Origin: Microbacterium helvum | GTDB lineage: Bacteria > Actinomycetota > Actinomycetes > Actinomycetales > Microbacteriaceae | Direction of reading: 5' to 3' | NCBI RefSeq assembly: GCF_014779795.1 | Contig: NZ_JACXZS010000014.1 | Span: 49,517 to 113,516, forward strand | Length of the DNA stretch: 64,000 nucleotides | Part shown: positions 8,882-17,743 of the stretch, piece by piece | Layout: every line of letters begins with the position of its first letter | Numbering within the stretch: the stretch's first letter is position 1 | Program-made: the position numbers and the translations under genes | Notes under the pieces: model-generated | What the model was told of the DNA's origin: nothing | What the model saw: only the letters and a program-made list of their open reading frames with translations | Databases searched by the model: none

Positions 8882-9763
8882 ATGACAGACCTCTCGAACA
8901 CCCCCACGTCTGCGCGGCCCGAGGCTGCCTCGCCGTTCTTCCGCGCCGGCGGCCGCAACCGGTTCACGGCACGTCGCGGCCGCGTGATCGCGGTGGAGCA
9001 GGTGTCGCCGGTGATGCGGCGCGTGCGGGTCACGGGACCCGAGTTCGCGGACTTCACGAGCGGCGGACCGGCCGACCATGTGAAGGTGTTCTTCCCCGAC
9101 CCCGAGACCGGTGAACTCGTCGCGCCGAGCCCCGTCGGTCCGGACGAGGACGGCATCGTGCGCCCCGAGGGCCCGATGCATGCACGCGACTTCACCCCGC
9201 TGCGCGTCACCGAGACCTCCGAGGGCGTCGCGGTGGACCTCGACTTCTACCTTCACCCCTCGCCCGGGCCCGCATCGCGGTGGGCCGCACAGGCGAAGCC
9301 GGGCGACGAGCTGGTGATCGTCGGCCCGCGCGGATCCCGGGGTGCACCGCAGGGGGCGGGGCGCCTCGTGCTCGTGTGCGACGAGACCGCGCTGCCGTCG
9401 GCGACGCGCTGGGCCGCCGAGGTGCCCGCCACGACGTCGGTCGAGCTCCTCGCTGTCGCCGCCGACGACGGCGCGTGGATCGCGGGCTACGTCTCGTCCA
9501 CGTCCGGTCGGGTCGACATCCGGGTGAGTGTGCTCGCCGCCGGCGACGCCGACGCGCTGCTCGCGGCGCTCGAGGCTGCGGACGTGGATGCCTCGACCTT
9601 CGTGTTCGCTGCGGGCGAGGCATCCACTCTCATCCCGGTGCGCCGGCACCTCAAGGGCACGCTCGCACTGCCCTCGGAGCAGTTCGCCGTGAGCGGCTAC
9701 TGGAAGCGCGGCACCGTGGGCTTCGACCACCACGCCCCGATCGACCCCGCCGACCCGGACTGA
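8882..9763 (+). CDS. Siderophore-interacting protein (FAD/NAD(P)H ferric-siderophore reductase family)
   Basis: 293 aa. The N-terminal ferredoxin-reductase-like FAD-binding domain contains the block MHARDFTPLRVT and a PGPASRWAA motif (about 85-140), and the C-terminal SIP domain ends in FVFAAGEASTLIPVRRHLKG and VSGYWKRGTVGFDHH. This is the family that reduces Fe(III)-siderophores in the cytosol to release iron. AAGGAG lies 7 nt before the ATG. No siderophore genes are adjacent, so it probably acts with distant uptake systems. Confidence 0.92.
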   Translation: MTDLSNTPTSARPEAASPFFRAGGRNRFTARRGRVIAVEQVSPVMRRVRVTGPEFADFTSGGPADHVKVFFPDPETGELVAPSPVGPDEDGIVRPEGPMHARDFTPLRVTETSEGVAVDLDFYLHPSPGPASRWAAQAKPGDELVIVGPRGSRGAPQGAGRLVLVCDETALPSATRWAAEVPATTSVELLAVAADDGAWIAGYVSSTSGRVDIRVSVLAAGDADALLAALEAADVDASTFVFAAGEASTLIPVRRHLKGTLALPSEQFAVSGYWKRGTVGFDHHAPIDPADPD

Positions 9764-9916
9764 CACGGGCGAACTCCGCGCGAACACGCGCCGAAATGTG
9801 GGGCGGCGCCCCTCCTGCCCGCCCCGGTGCGGCGCTACCATCACAGCACCGTCTCGAAGCGGAGTTGTGGGGGCGTTGGGCCGAGCGCTTCGGACGTGAT
9901 TCGAAGGAGTGATTCG

Positions 9917-10444
9917 ATGAGCACGAAGAACCTCGCACTGGTGGTCGGCTCGTACGACGACACCGCCGCCGCGTCCGACGACTACGAGGCGCTGCGCAGC
10001 GGCCAGGACGCTGGCGGGTATGAAGTGGTCGGCGCCGTCGTGCTGGTCCGCGGCAAGGACGGCAAGGTCCAGGTGCACGAGCACGGCGACAAGTCCGTCG
10101 GACACGGCGCCGCCTGGGGCGCCGGGGCGGGCGTGGTCGTCGGCCTGTTCGCCCCGCCGCTGCTGGCGGCGACCGCGATCGGCGCGGGCATCGGCGCCGT
10201 GCTGGGCAAGATCAAGAAGGGCCACGACGAGAAGAAGTTCGGCGTCGACGTCGACGAATACCTCGCGCCGGGCACGTCCGCGGTCGTCGCGGTGGTCGAC
10301 GACAAGTGGGCCGACCGTGTCGAGAAGGCCCTGACGCGTGCCGACAAGCGCATCAGCAAGGCGATCGAGGCCGACGACTACGAGAAGCTGCAGAAGGCGC
10401 TCGAGCAGTCGGCCGACGACGTCGTGGAGCAGATCAACTCCTGA
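9917..10444 (+). CDS. DUF1269-like protein with central glycine-rich hydrophobic hairpin
   Basis: 175 aa. A ferredoxin-like N-terminus (MSTKNLALVVGSYDDTAAASDDYEAL) is followed at about residues 68-100 by a small-residue hydrophobic hairpin (GAAWGAGAGVVVGLFAPP, then AIGAGIGAVLGKIKKG) and a C-terminal VAVVDDKWADRVEKAL segment. The architecture is that of DUF1269/DUF6325-type proteins, of unknown function and often stress-linked in actinobacteria. GAAGGAG precedes the ATG, and a strong hairpin terminator follows at once. Confidence 0.8.
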   Translation: MSTKNLALVVGSYDDTAAASDDYEALRSGQDAGGYEVVGAVVLVRGKDGKVQVHEHGDKSVGHGAAWGAGAGVVVGLFAPPLLAATAIGAGIGAVLGKIKKGHDEKKFGVDVDEYLAPGTSAVVAVVDDKWADRVEKALTRADKRISKAIEADDYEKLQKALEQSADDVVEQINS

Positions 10445-10453
10445 CACGACGGC

Positions 10454-10497
10454 AGCCGGCGTCCCTGACGGGCATCGGCTCGTCAGGGACGCCGGCT
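10454..10497. terminator. Hairpin terminator between convergent genes
   Basis: A perfect 17-bp stem (10454-10470 with 10481-10497) with a 10-nt loop begins 10 bp after the DUF1269-like gene. No T-tract is seen, as is common in actinobacteria. It overlaps the last codons of the small gene on the other strand and can serve both directions. Confidence 0.8.
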
Positions 10498-10650
10498 GTG
10501 ATCCTCGACGTCGGGTTCGGCCCGCAGCAGGTCGGCGATCTCCTCCTCCGGACGAGGGGCGATGTCCTCGTCCTCCTCCAGCTCCGGGATGCTCGGCTCA
10601 CCGGCATCCGGGACGTGATCCGGGGGAAGATGTGCGCCGTGACCCGACAC
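10483..10650 (-). CDS. Small acidic hypothetical protein
   Basis: 55 aa from a GTG with AAGGAG 6 nt upstream. The product is rich in Glu, Asp and Pro (IPELEEDEDIAPRPEEEIADLL) with no membrane segment and no domain I recognise. It is the third leftward gene behind Hsp20 and the 105-aa gene, and its end lies inside the hairpin at 10454-10497. Real coding is supported by the ribosome site and composition only. Confidence 0.5.
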   Translation of the reverse strand: MSGHGAHLPPDHVPDAGEPSIPELEEDEDIAPRPEEEIADLLRAEPDVEDHSRRP

Positions 10651-10675
10651 CGCTGCTCCTTCGCTTCCGTGCTGC

Positions 10676-10993
10676 TCACAGCGTAGGCGAGGACGAGACG
10701 GGTGGCGAGGGATGCCGGTCCCACGGCGCCCGTACGGGCGGTGAGCGCTGCCGCGACCTGGCGGGTGCGGCGACACGGCGCTGGCCTCGAGGACGTGCGG
10801 CGCGGCTGTCGGACGGCGATCGTCCGCGGGTCCGGCGTGGATCGCCGCGCGGCGGGGCGAGGGAGGCAGCCGGCGGCGCGGGCCAGTTCGCCGCGACGAT
10901 CGCGTCGAACTCCGCCGCGAGCAGTTCCTCGTCACCGCAGACGAGTTCGAGGAACTCCTCGTCGATGCTCCGGGCGCTCGCACTCGCGCGCAT
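10676..10993 (-). CDS. Conserved-looking hypothetical protein downstream of Hsp20
   Basis: 105 aa. The start ATG at 10993 has GAGG 5 nt upstream and lies 13 nt after the Hsp20 stop. The N-terminal segment ARSIDEEFLELVCGDEELLAAEFDAIVAANW is helical and acidic and looks like a conserved actinobacterial motif of unknown function. The C-terminal half is Arg/Pro/Ser-rich and low complexity, so the exact end is less sure. Co-transcription with the small heat-shock gene is likely. Confidence 0.6.
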   Translation of the reverse strand: MRASASARSIDEEFLELVCGDEELLAAEFDAIVAANWPAPPAASLAPPRGDPRRTRGRSPSDSRAARPRGQRRVAAPARSRQRSPPVRAPWDRHPSPPVSSSPTL

Positions 10994-11006
10994 GTCGACC
11001 TCGGCG

Positions 11007-11435
11007 TCAGGCGTCGATCGCCTGCGGGGTCCGGCTGCCCGCGATCGGGATCCGTCGCGGTTTCGCCTGCTCCGCGACGGGGATGCGCAGCGACAGGACG
11101 CCCGCGTCGTAGCTGGCGCTGATGTGCTCGGTGTCGAGGTTGTCCCCGAGCACCAGCTGCCTGCTGAAGATCCCGCGAGGACGTTCGGCGGCGATGAGCT
11201 CGGCATCGCTCGCCCGATGCGGCCGCTCCGCGCGTACGGTCACCACATTGCGTTCGACGTCCAGGTCGATCGACTCCGGATCGACGCCGGGCAGGTCGAA
11301 CTCCACATGGAAGGTGTCCTCATCCCGCCAGGCATCCAGTGGCATCACCGCCGGCCGTGCCAGTGTTCCGTCCGAACGGAGCATCTGCTGAGCAAGTCGG
11401 TCCAATTCGCGGAACGGATCTGTGCGCATCAACAT
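11007..11435 (-). CDS. Hsp20/alpha-crystallin family small heat-shock protein
   Basis: 142 aa. The alpha-crystallin domain (about 40-130) shows DEDTFHVEFDLPGVDPESIDLDVERNVVTVRAER and the closing strand GVLSLRIPVAE. These are ATP-independent holdases that oligomerise around unfolding proteins. The start at 11435 (ATGTTG) has GGAGG upstream; a frame extension to 11489 lacks a site. It is divergent from a MerR-type gene, with a palindrome between them, so heat or stress repression by that regulator is likely. Confidence 0.93.
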   Translation of the reverse strand: MLMRTDPFRELDRLAQQMLRSDGTLARPAVMPLDAWRDEDTFHVEFDLPGVDPESIDLDVERNVVTVRAERPHRASDAELIAAERPRGIFSRQLVLGDNLDTEHISASYDAGVLSLRIPVAEQAKPRRIPIAGSRTPQAIDA

Positions 11436-11490
11436 CGTCTCCACCTCCGTCTTCTGTCTTGAGTTGATGCTGTGACGCCGTCGATCCAAG

Positions 11491-11512
11491 ATCTATGACG
11501 GTCGCCATAGAT
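11491..11512. promoter_or_regulatory. Palindrome between hsp20 and merR-like genes
   Basis: ATCTATG (11491-11497) and CATAGAT (11506-11512) form a perfect 7-bp inverted repeat with an 8-bp spacer in the divergent promoter region. MerR-family operators have this geometry. A classical HspR HAIR element (CTTGAGT-N7-ACTCAAG) is not present, only a lone CTTGAG at 11458. Confidence 0.45.
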
Positions 11513-11578
11513 TTCTTGTACCACTCATGACATGCTTATGCAAGAGACCTGCTGGAAGTTCTTCACGGAGAGGTTGCC

Positions 11579-11920
11579 ATGAGCGACGTCGAGCTCGATC
11601 CCGACCGGGGCGTGTACGGAATCTCGGTCGCGGCCGAGCTCGCGGGATCGGGGGTGCAGAACCTGCGCGCCTACGAGGCGCACGGGCTGCTGCTCCCCGA
11701 CCGATCGGCAGGCGGCACCCGCCGGTACAGCGTCAACGATGTCGTGATGCTGCGCCGCATCGGCGAACTGCTCGACGCGGGGCTCAACCTCGCCGGAATC
11801 GCCATGGTGATCCCCCTCCAGGACGAGAACCGCCGGCTGCGTGCCAAGGAAGGAGCAACAGTGAACCTCGAACGCACCCACTCCCGCCACGACGGCGACG
11901 ACTCGGAGCGGACGCGATGA
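11579..11920 (+). CDS. MerR-family regulator, HspR-like
   Basis: 113 aa. The N-terminal MerR helix-turn-helix reads YGISVAAELAGSGVQNLRAYEAHGLLLPDRSAGGTRRYS (about 13-52), with a short C-terminal coiled segment and no metal-binding cysteine. HspR proteins share this form and repress heat-shock genes. Its divergence from hsp20 supports an HspR-like role. AGAGG lies upstream of the ATG. Stop and next start overlap (ATGA). Confidence 0.88.
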   Translation: MSDVELDPDRGVYGISVAAELAGSGVQNLRAYEAHGLLLPDRSAGGTRRYSVNDVVMLRRIGELLDAGLNLAGIAMVIPLQDENRRLRAKEGATVNLERTHSRHDGDDSERTR

Positions 11921-12204
11921 ACGAACGATTCGTCCTGCAGCAGCTCACGCCCGTCGAGTGGATCATCGTCGACGCGTCCTGCGCGGTCGACGACCCCCAT
12001 CGCACCGTCACCTGCATCCGCGAGATCAGCTCCGCCGAGTACGAGGCCGTCTGGCTGCGCCACCTGGCCCTCCCGGTGATCTATGCGTCGCCCCGAGCCG
12101 TCCTCGACGACGTCATCCGGGTGGCGGCACACCCCTCGCGCGTGCCCTCGCGCAAGCCCGTGCCCATACCCCACCTGGCGCCGCCGACACGCGTGGCGCA
12201 CTGA
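11917..12204 (+). CDS. Hypothetical protein in the merR-like operon
   Basis: 95 aa, starting by 4-bp overlap with the regulator gene. It reads as a compact alpha/beta protein (MNERFVLQQLTPVEWIIVDA) with a Pro-rich tail. I recognise no family. Translational coupling suggests a role linked to the stress regulator. Confidence 0.65.
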   Translation: MNERFVLQQLTPVEWIIVDASCAVDDPHRTVTCIREISSAEYEAVWLRHLALPVIYASPRAVLDDVIRVAAHPSRVPSRKPVPIPHLAPPTRVAH

Positions 12205-12265
12205 TCCCGACGCACGGCGCCCGTTTCGGCTCGGCGCCACGGTCGCTTAGACTCCACCGGAGTAT

Positions 12266-12309
12266 CCCCCACGTACGACGGCGTATGCCCCCAGATACGA
12301 CGGCGTGCA
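12266..12309 (+). repeat. 22-bp tandem duplication in the vWA-gene leader
   Basis: Two units of 22 bp, each starting CCCCCA and containing TACGACGGCGT, lie 12266-12287 and 12288-12309, just upstream of the von Willebrand gene. They differ at a few positions. Function unknown; could hold two copies of a protein-binding site. Confidence 0.6.
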
Positions 12310-12348
12310 TCACGCAGCGGGTTCCGCCCGCCGTCCATCGGAGTGCCA

Positions 12349-14040
12349 GTGACCCGACTGCAGCCGAACCCAGCCACCGGCGAGACGCCGACGCGGGCGG
12401 CCGCGCGCGCCGCGCAGCGACGGCGGCGCTCGCTGATCCTGCTGGGCCTCGTCATCCTCCTCGTCGTCGCGCTCGTCGTCGTGATCGGCGTCGTCTTCGC
12501 GCGCGGCGCGGCGGACGAACCCGAGCAGAACCCTGGGGCCGTCGGCGCCTGCCTGCCTGAAAGCCTTCGCATCACCGCCGACCCGGCGGTCGCCGATGCG
12601 GTCGCCGAGCTGGCTGCCGGCCTCGGCGCGGATTGCCCCAAGGCCGCGATCACGACCGAAGACAGCGCGGCGACCGCCGAGGCGCTGGCGACCGGAGCGA
12701 ACCCCGAGTTCGACATCTGGGTGCCCGACTCGGCGATGTGGCCCGCTCGGGCGACCGGGCAGGCCGAACGGACAGGCGTCGACGCGGCGGAGCTCGCCGT
12801 GGGCGGCACGCTCGCGAGCACGCCGGTCGTCTTCGCGACGACCGAGCCGACCGCCGCCGTCCTCGAAGCGGCCGATGCCGGGTTCTCAAGCTTCGCGCAG
12901 CGTTCCGTCGCCGTCGTGCTGCCGGACCCGGCGACCGTGGCGGCGAGCTCTTCCGCGCTGCTCGCGCTGCAGACAGCGCTCAACGGCGACGCCCGGACGT
13001 TCACCGCCCTCGCTCTCGCCCTCGACCCCGCGGTCGCTCCCACGACCACGGCGGCGCTCGACGCGGTCTCTGCCGCGACCACCCCGACGGTCGCCGTGAC
13101 CACCGAGCAGGCGGTGCAGCAGTACGACGAGGACTCGACGACGAAGCTCGTCCCCGTCTACCCGGCCGATGTGAAGCCGGCGGTGAGCATTCCCCTCGTG
13201 ACGGCCGCCGACGCGTCCGACGACACCGTCGCCGCCGCCGAGGCGCTCACCGCCGCCGCCGACGACGCCGACGACGTGCTCGTCGCTCACGGGCTGCGCA
13301 ACGCCGCGGGCAACCCTCCGGCGACCGCGACCGGCGACGCCGAGACCACCATCGCCGCGCCCGAGCAGGCCGACAGCGCGAACCAGGCCGAGGTGCTGCG
13401 CACCTGGCAGGTCCTCACCGCGCCGTCGCGGATGCTCTCGCTCAACGACGTCTCGGGCTCCATGCTGCAGCAGGCGACGCCCGACATGCGGCGCGTCGAC
13501 CTGTTCGAGCAGGCGGCCGTCCGTGCCATCAACTCGCTGTCGACGGACTCGTCGCTCGCGGTCTGGGTCTTCTCCAGCCGGCGGATCGGCGGGCAGGACT
13601 GGCAAGAGGTCGTCCCCTTCGGCTCGCTCGGCGATCCCGTCCACAAGCAGCTCACGATCGACACCGCCAACGGGCTCGACAGCCTCGTCGGCGGCGGGAC
13701 CGGCCTCTACGACAGCGTGCTCGCCGCGGTGAAGTACATGCGCGACACGTATGTGCCCGGCCAGGTCAACCTCGTGCTGCTCAACACCGACGGCGTCAAC
13801 GAGGACGACGACGGCCTCGACCTGCCCGGGCTGCTCGCCGAACTCGAGAAGCTGCGCGACCCGGCGAAGCCCGTCGCCGTCATCGCGATCGGCTACGGCC
13901 CTGACACCGACCAGTCCGCGCTGGAGCAGATCGCCGCCGCGACCGACGGCGCGGCCTATCAGGCGCTGCAGCCGACCGACATCGGCACGGTGCTCATCGA
14001 CGCGGTCACGCAGCGCGGCTGCCGGCCGAGCTGCGGCTGA
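12349..14040 (+). CDS. Membrane-anchored vWA-domain protein with solute-binding-like domain
   Basis: 563 aa. Residues 1-28 are basic, followed by one membrane helix (SLILLGLVILLVVALVVVIGVVF). A periplasmic-binding-like segment (about 60-330) precedes a von Willebrand A domain (about 350-560). Its MIDAS motif is intact: DVSGS, then GGGTGLYDS, then NTDG. It is likely exposed at the outer face and binds a protein or metal-dependent ligand. The GTG at 12349 has GGAG 5 nt upstream and is preferred to the GTG at 12343. Stand-alone gene; partner unknown. Confidence 0.83.
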   Translation: MTRLQPNPATGETPTRAAARAAQRRRRSLILLGLVILLVVALVVVIGVVFARGAADEPEQNPGAVGACLPESLRITADPAVADAVAELAAGLGADCPKAAITTEDSAATAEALATGANPEFDIWVPDSAMWPARATGQAERTGVDAAELAVGGTLASTPVVFATTEPTAAVLEAADAGFSSFAQRSVAVVLPDPATVAASSSALLALQTALNGDARTFTALALALDPAVAPTTTAALDAVSAATTPTVAVTTEQAVQQYDEDSTTKLVPVYPADVKPAVSIPLVTAADASDDTVAAAEALTAAADDADDVLVAHGLRNAAGNPPATATGDAETTIAAPEQADSANQAEVLRTWQVLTAPSRMLSLNDVSGSMLQQATPDMRRVDLFEQAAVRAINSLSTDSSLAVWVFSSRRIGGQDWQEVVPFGSLGDPVHKQLTIDTANGLDSLVGGGTGLYDSVLAAVKYMRDTYVPGQVNLVLLNTDGVNEDDDGLDLPGLLAELEKLRDPAKPVAVIAIGYGPDTDQSALEQIAAATDGAAYQALQPTDIGTVLIDAVTQRGCRPSCG

Positions 14041-14046
14041 GCCTCG

Positions 14047-14130
14047 GGATGAGTGGATGCTCCCCACGCCCTCTCCACGCATCGCTTCGCGCTGCGTGGA
14101 GCCTCGGGGCGCGTGGGCCCAGGCGCTCTG
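14047..14130 (+). repeat. Dispersed palindromic element, family 1, copy 1
   Basis: The segment opens GGATGAGTGGATGC then TCCCCACGCC and contains a perfect 9-bp hairpin (14073-14081 with 14093-14101). It is homologous to the reverse complement of 21506-21601, sharing GGATGAGTGG, TCCCCACGCCC, GCTTCGCG, TGGAGCCTC and GGGCGCG in order. Both copies sit in the gap between convergent genes, which suggests a bidirectional terminator or REP-like repeat. Confidence 0.65.
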
Positions 14131-14204
14131 TTGCAACGGCGCGCCCAGCGGGACCTCCTCAGGGCCGATGACATCGGCCCGGGTCGCCCGCGGCACCGCT
14201 GACG

Positions 14205-15422
14205 TCAGACCGCTGCCCGCACCCGCGCCCGCAGCACCACCGCGATCACGATCGCGACGACGGCCGCGGCGACGCCGACGATGCCGACTCCGATCGTCAG
14301 GGCTCCCGTGGCGCCGCCCAGGATGCCCATGAGGATCGGCGTGAGGAACTGGCCGAGGTAGAACGCCGCCGTCCACCAACCGGTGACGCGGCCGCGCTCT
14401 TCGAAGCTCGTCGGTGCGACGACCCACGTCAGCAGGGACGGCAGCAGTAGGCCGGAGCCGAACGACGCGATGATCGCGCCGGCGACGATGCCGGCGAGGC
14501 CGGGCGCGAACCAGATGACGACCATGCCTACGGCCTGCAGCCCGAAGGCGAGCGGCAGCAGCACGGCGTGCGACATCCTGCCGAGCCGGGTGAACGAGAT
14601 GCCGCCGATGGCGGTGGCGAGCGACGCGACGGCGGCCACGGCACCGATGACGGCCGTGTCGGTGGCGGCGATCCCCGTTCCGACGACGAGATAGCTCGCC
14701 TCGATGATGAGCACGTAGAAGCTGAAACCGCCGAACAGCGTGACCAGCAGGCGCACCCAGATCCGTCGCCACGGTGTGCGCACCTTCGCGACGTTCTCGT
14801 GCCTGTCGGTCGGATCGGCGGCGCTGGGCTCCCACAGGGCGAAGATCATCGGCACCGCGACCACGATGCTGATCGCATACACCCAGAACGGCGTGTGCCA
14901 GCCCGAGACGCCGAGGGCGCCGCCGAGCACGATGAAGACGGTGGCCGCGAGCGTCGTCGTCACCGTCTGCAGCCCGAGATACCGGTTGCGGCGCTTCTCT
15001 TCGTGGAAGTAGTCGATGATCAGTGTCGTGCAGACCGTCATGATGGCCGCCTCGCACACGCCCACGAGCACGCGGCTGAAAAGGATCGCAGGCAGGGCCT
15101 CGAGCCAGGCCGGAGCGGTGCCGACCAGCGCATAGGCGATCATCGCGATGATCAGCAGCTTCTTGCGGCCGAGGCGATCGACGATCTGCCCGGCGAACGG
15201 CGCGAACAGCGCGATCATGAGCGCCGGGATCGCCACGATCATCGGCACGAGGACGTCGGCGCCGGCGATGCCGGCGAACTGCTCCGACAGCTGCGGCAGC
15301 ACCGGGGTGATCAGCACGGAGCCGAGGACGGGCATGCAGCTGCCGGCGAGAAGCAGGATCCCCTGCAGCGCGCCCGCGGACCGGATCACGGGTGGCGTCG
15401 AGGAAGAGGTCGTACGGGACAT
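14205..15422 (-). CDS. MFS transporter (drug/metabolite efflux type)
   Basis: 405 aa with about 12 hydrophobic segments. The loop 2-3 signature reads GQIVDRLGRKKLL (about residue 75) and the repeat in the second half GISFTRLGRMSHAV. This is a 12-helix proton-linked exporter; substrate not predictable. The ATG at 15422 has AAGGAG 5 nt upstream; a longer frame to 15956 overlaps the divergent GNAT gene and is not used. It is convergent with the vWA gene. Confidence 0.9.
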   Translation of the reverse strand: MSRTTSSSTPPVIRSAGALQGILLLAGSCMPVLGSVLITPVLPQLSEQFAGIAGADVLVPMIVAIPALMIALFAPFAGQIVDRLGRKKLLIIAMIAYALVGTAPAWLEALPAILFSRVLVGVCEAAIMTVCTTLIIDYFHEEKRRNRYLGLQTVTTTLAATVFIVLGGALGVSGWHTPFWVYAISIVVAVPMIFALWEPSAADPTDRHENVAKVRTPWRRIWVRLLVTLFGGFSFYVLIIEASYLVVGTGIAATDTAVIGAVAAVASLATAIGGISFTRLGRMSHAVLLPLAFGLQAVGMVVIWFAPGLAGIVAGAIIASFGSGLLLPSLLTWVVAPTSFEERGRVTGWWTAAFYLGQFLTPILMGILGGATGALTIGVGIVGVAAAVVAIVIAVVLRARVRAAV

Positions 15423-15602
15423 GGAACTCCTTCGTTCCCTGCCATTGGACCGCGTGCCGCAGCATCGATGAAGCGCAGATCGCTTATGGCCCGCATCGCT
15501 CGTGCTGATAGCGCCGGCGCGGGTCCCTTGCGTCGGCCACGGCGTCGGATGAACAATCACCTCGAGGATCCGTCCCTGCACCACCGACCCGAGGAGCCGG
15601 CG

Positions 15603-16193
15603 ATGACTGACGCGGAGCACGTGATCAGACCGCTCACGCCTGAGACCTTCCCGGCGTGGCTCGCCCTCGCGCAGAAGCACAACGGCGTGTGGGGTGGATG
15701 CTACTGCTCCTACTTCCACGGCGACACCGAGCACACCGTCAAGGACGAGTACGACCGCGCGACGTTCAAGAAGCGACTGGTGGACGAGGGCGTCGCGCAC
15801 GCGGCGCTCGTGTTCGAGGGCGACGATGCGATCGCGTGGTGCGAGTACGGCAGCCCCGAAGAGCTCCCCGGCATCTACCACCGCAAAGAGTATGAGGCCG
15901 GAGAGCAGAGCCCGGCGCCCTGGCGGATCACCTGCTTCTTCGTCGACCGCGATCATCGTCGCGCGGGTGTCGCGCGCGAGGCGCTCGACGGCGCGCTCCA
16001 GCTGATCGCCCAGGCCGGCGGTGGCGAGGTGGTGTCGTTCCCGAACATGGTCGAACCGGGTAAGAAGACGTCGTCATCGTTCCTGCACAACGGCACGCGG
16101 ACCATGTTCGAGAAGGCCGGCTTCACGTTCGAGCGACGCATCGGCAAGAACAAGACCGTGGTGCGCAAGACGGTGGCCGCTGTCGGCGGCTGA
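15603..16193 (+). CDS. GNAT-family N-acetyltransferase
   Basis: 196 aa. The acetyl-CoA-binding motif A appears as ITCFFVDRDHRRAGVAREALDGAL (about 105-130), where the R-x-x-G-x-A form replaces the usual QxxGxG/A. A conserved GCYC near residue 30 and a C-terminal FLHNGTRTMFEKAGF helix resemble a GNAT subgroup often annotated only by fold. GAGGAG precedes the ATG. Divergent from the MFS gene; substrate unknown. Confidence 0.82.
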   Translation: MTDAEHVIRPLTPETFPAWLALAQKHNGVWGGCYCSYFHGDTEHTVKDEYDRATFKKRLVDEGVAHAALVFEGDDAIAWCEYGSPEELPGIYHRKEYEAGEQSPAPWRITCFFVDRDHRRAGVAREALDGALQLIAQAGGGEVVSFPNMVEPGKKTSSSFLHNGTRTMFEKAGFTFERRIGKNKTVVRKTVAAVGG

Positions 16194-16291
16194 GCCGGTT
16201 CGACGCTCGGCGGCGCACGCGGACCCGTCGCCCCTCGGAGCCTCGGCGCCAGACCGCGCGGCGTGTCGTGGCCTTGTGGGAGAGTCGTGGC

Positions 16292-17719
16292 ATGTTGCGT
16301 GACGACGACCGCGAACTGATGCGCGAGGTCTCCGAGTACCTCCGCCGGGTCAACGAACTGGCGGGTCGGGAGACCCCGTCCGTCCGGACGCCTCTGGGCG
16401 ACCTGATCAGCGAGCACCTGGGCGTCGACGCCTCGCAGGTGTCCGTGGTCGTGGAGCTCATCGGCGATCACCGGCTGGTCGACGCCGACCTCGCACTGGA
16501 CGCGTTGGGCGGGCTCGACGGTCGCCTCATCGGCGTCAGCGGAGGCGATCAGCGGCACCATCAGGGGCTCGCCGAGTGGATCACGAGCCCCCACACGCGC
16601 TACGCGCCCGGACCCGTCGACTACGCGGAGCGGGCGACAGGTCCGAGCTCCAGTACCCGGGTCGTGTCTCTCGGGGTGCGGCTGCTGCATTTCGACGGCG
16701 CGCCTGTCGCACTCGCACAGCGCGCGGCCGCTCCCCAGTTCGGCAGGCCGGTCGCGGCCGTCGAGGTCATGAGTCCCGACGACGCCGTCGTTCCGCGCTT
16801 CCTCGAAGCGCTCAGGCAGACGATGATCGACCGCAGCGTGCTGCGAGGCCAGGTGCTGTCGTTTCAAGCCACCGAGTACGGTCGCGACGCCGGCGCCACC
16901 TTCCTTGAGCGCCCGTCGGTCGCCGCTGACGACATCGTGCTCGGCGAGGGTGTCCTCGAAGAGATCGTCCAGCACGTGATCGGCATCGGCAGCCATCGCG
17001 AGGCGCTGAAGCGCGCGGGTCAGCATCTGAAGCGAGGGGTTCTGCTGTACGGCCCGCCCGGCACCGGCAAGACGCTCACCGTGCGGCACCTCCTCACCGC
17101 GACTCCCGACATCACCGCCGTGGTCCTCACCGGGTCGAGCATCCGCTTCATCAGCGCTGCGGCCGAGATCGCACGCACCTTTCAACCGGCGCTCGTCGTG
17201 CTCGAAGACATCGACCTGGTCGCGATGGAGCGACACAGCTCACCGCAGCCGCTGCTCTTCGAGGTGCTCGACGCACTGGACGGTCTCGACGGCGACGCCG
17301 ACGTCGCATTCATCATGACGACCAACCGCGTGGAAGCGCTGGAGAGGGCCTTGGCCGAACGCCCCGGCCGGGTCGATCTCGCAGTGGAGGTGCCACTGCC
17401 GGCCCGAGCGGAACGGCGCCGTCTCTTCCGTCGATACGCGCAGCACCTCCCCTACAGCGATGACGTCCTCGAAGCAGCCGCGGCTCAGGCGGAGGGAACG
17501 ACCGGTTCGTTCGCCAAGGAGCTGATGAGACGGAGCGTGCTCCGCGCGGTCCAGGACGGCCGGGAACCGCGCGACGAGGATCTCACCGCCGAGCTCGCCC
17601 GATTGATGGACTCCCGCGAACAGCTCACACGGTCAATGCTCGGAAGCGCCGGCGACACGCGGCCCGACCTTCCGCCCGGCGGGTACGACGCAGGGACCTT
17701 CGGATGGATGGGTGGCTGA
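16292..17719 (+). CDS. AAA+ ATPase
   Basis: 475 aa. The AAA core lies at about 225-420: Walker A GPPGTGKT, Walker B as LVVLEDIDLV, sensor-1 MTTNR and an arginine-rich second region (RPGRVDLAVEVPLP) like ATPases of the FtsH/CDC48/BCS1 group. The N-terminal 220 residues have no family I recognise and could be the substrate-binding part. GGGAGAG is 7 nt before the ATG. It precedes an ABC exporter, with only 24 bp between, so co-expression is possible. Confidence 0.85.
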   Translation: MLRDDDRELMREVSEYLRRVNELAGRETPSVRTPLGDLISEHLGVDASQVSVVVELIGDHRLVDADLALDALGGLDGRLIGVSGGDQRHHQGLAEWITSPHTRYAPGPVDYAERATGPSSSTRVVSLGVRLLHFDGAPVALAQRAAAPQFGRPVAAVEVMSPDDAVVPRFLEALRQTMIDRSVLRGQVLSFQATEYGRDAGATFLERPSVAADDIVLGEGVLEEIVQHVIGIGSHREALKRAGQHLKRGVLLYGPPGTGKTLTVRHLLTATPDITAVVLTGSSIRFISAAAEIARTFQPALVVLEDIDLVAMERHSSPQPLLFEVLDALDGLDGDADVAFIMTTNRVEALERALAERPGRVDLAVEVPLPARAERRRLFRRYAQHLPYSDDVLEAAAAQAEGTTGSFAKELMRRSVLRAVQDGREPRDEDLTAELARLMDSREQLTRSMLGSAGDTRPDLPPGGYDAGTFGWMGG

Positions 17720-17743
17720 TCAGGAATCGCTAGGGTCGGGAGG

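Noticed and set aside
11436..11578. A HAIR element for HspR.
   Set aside because: Only a lone CTTGAG half-site is seen; the real symmetry is the ATCTATG/CATAGAT palindrome.
7450..15465. Very long open frames antisense to the genes at 7.5-15 kb (for example 7450-9210, 8603-10447 and 12886-15465 on the minus strand).
   Set aside because: They lie opposite well-supported genes, have Arg/Gly/Asp-rich composition typical of GC shadows, and lack ribosome sites or motifs.
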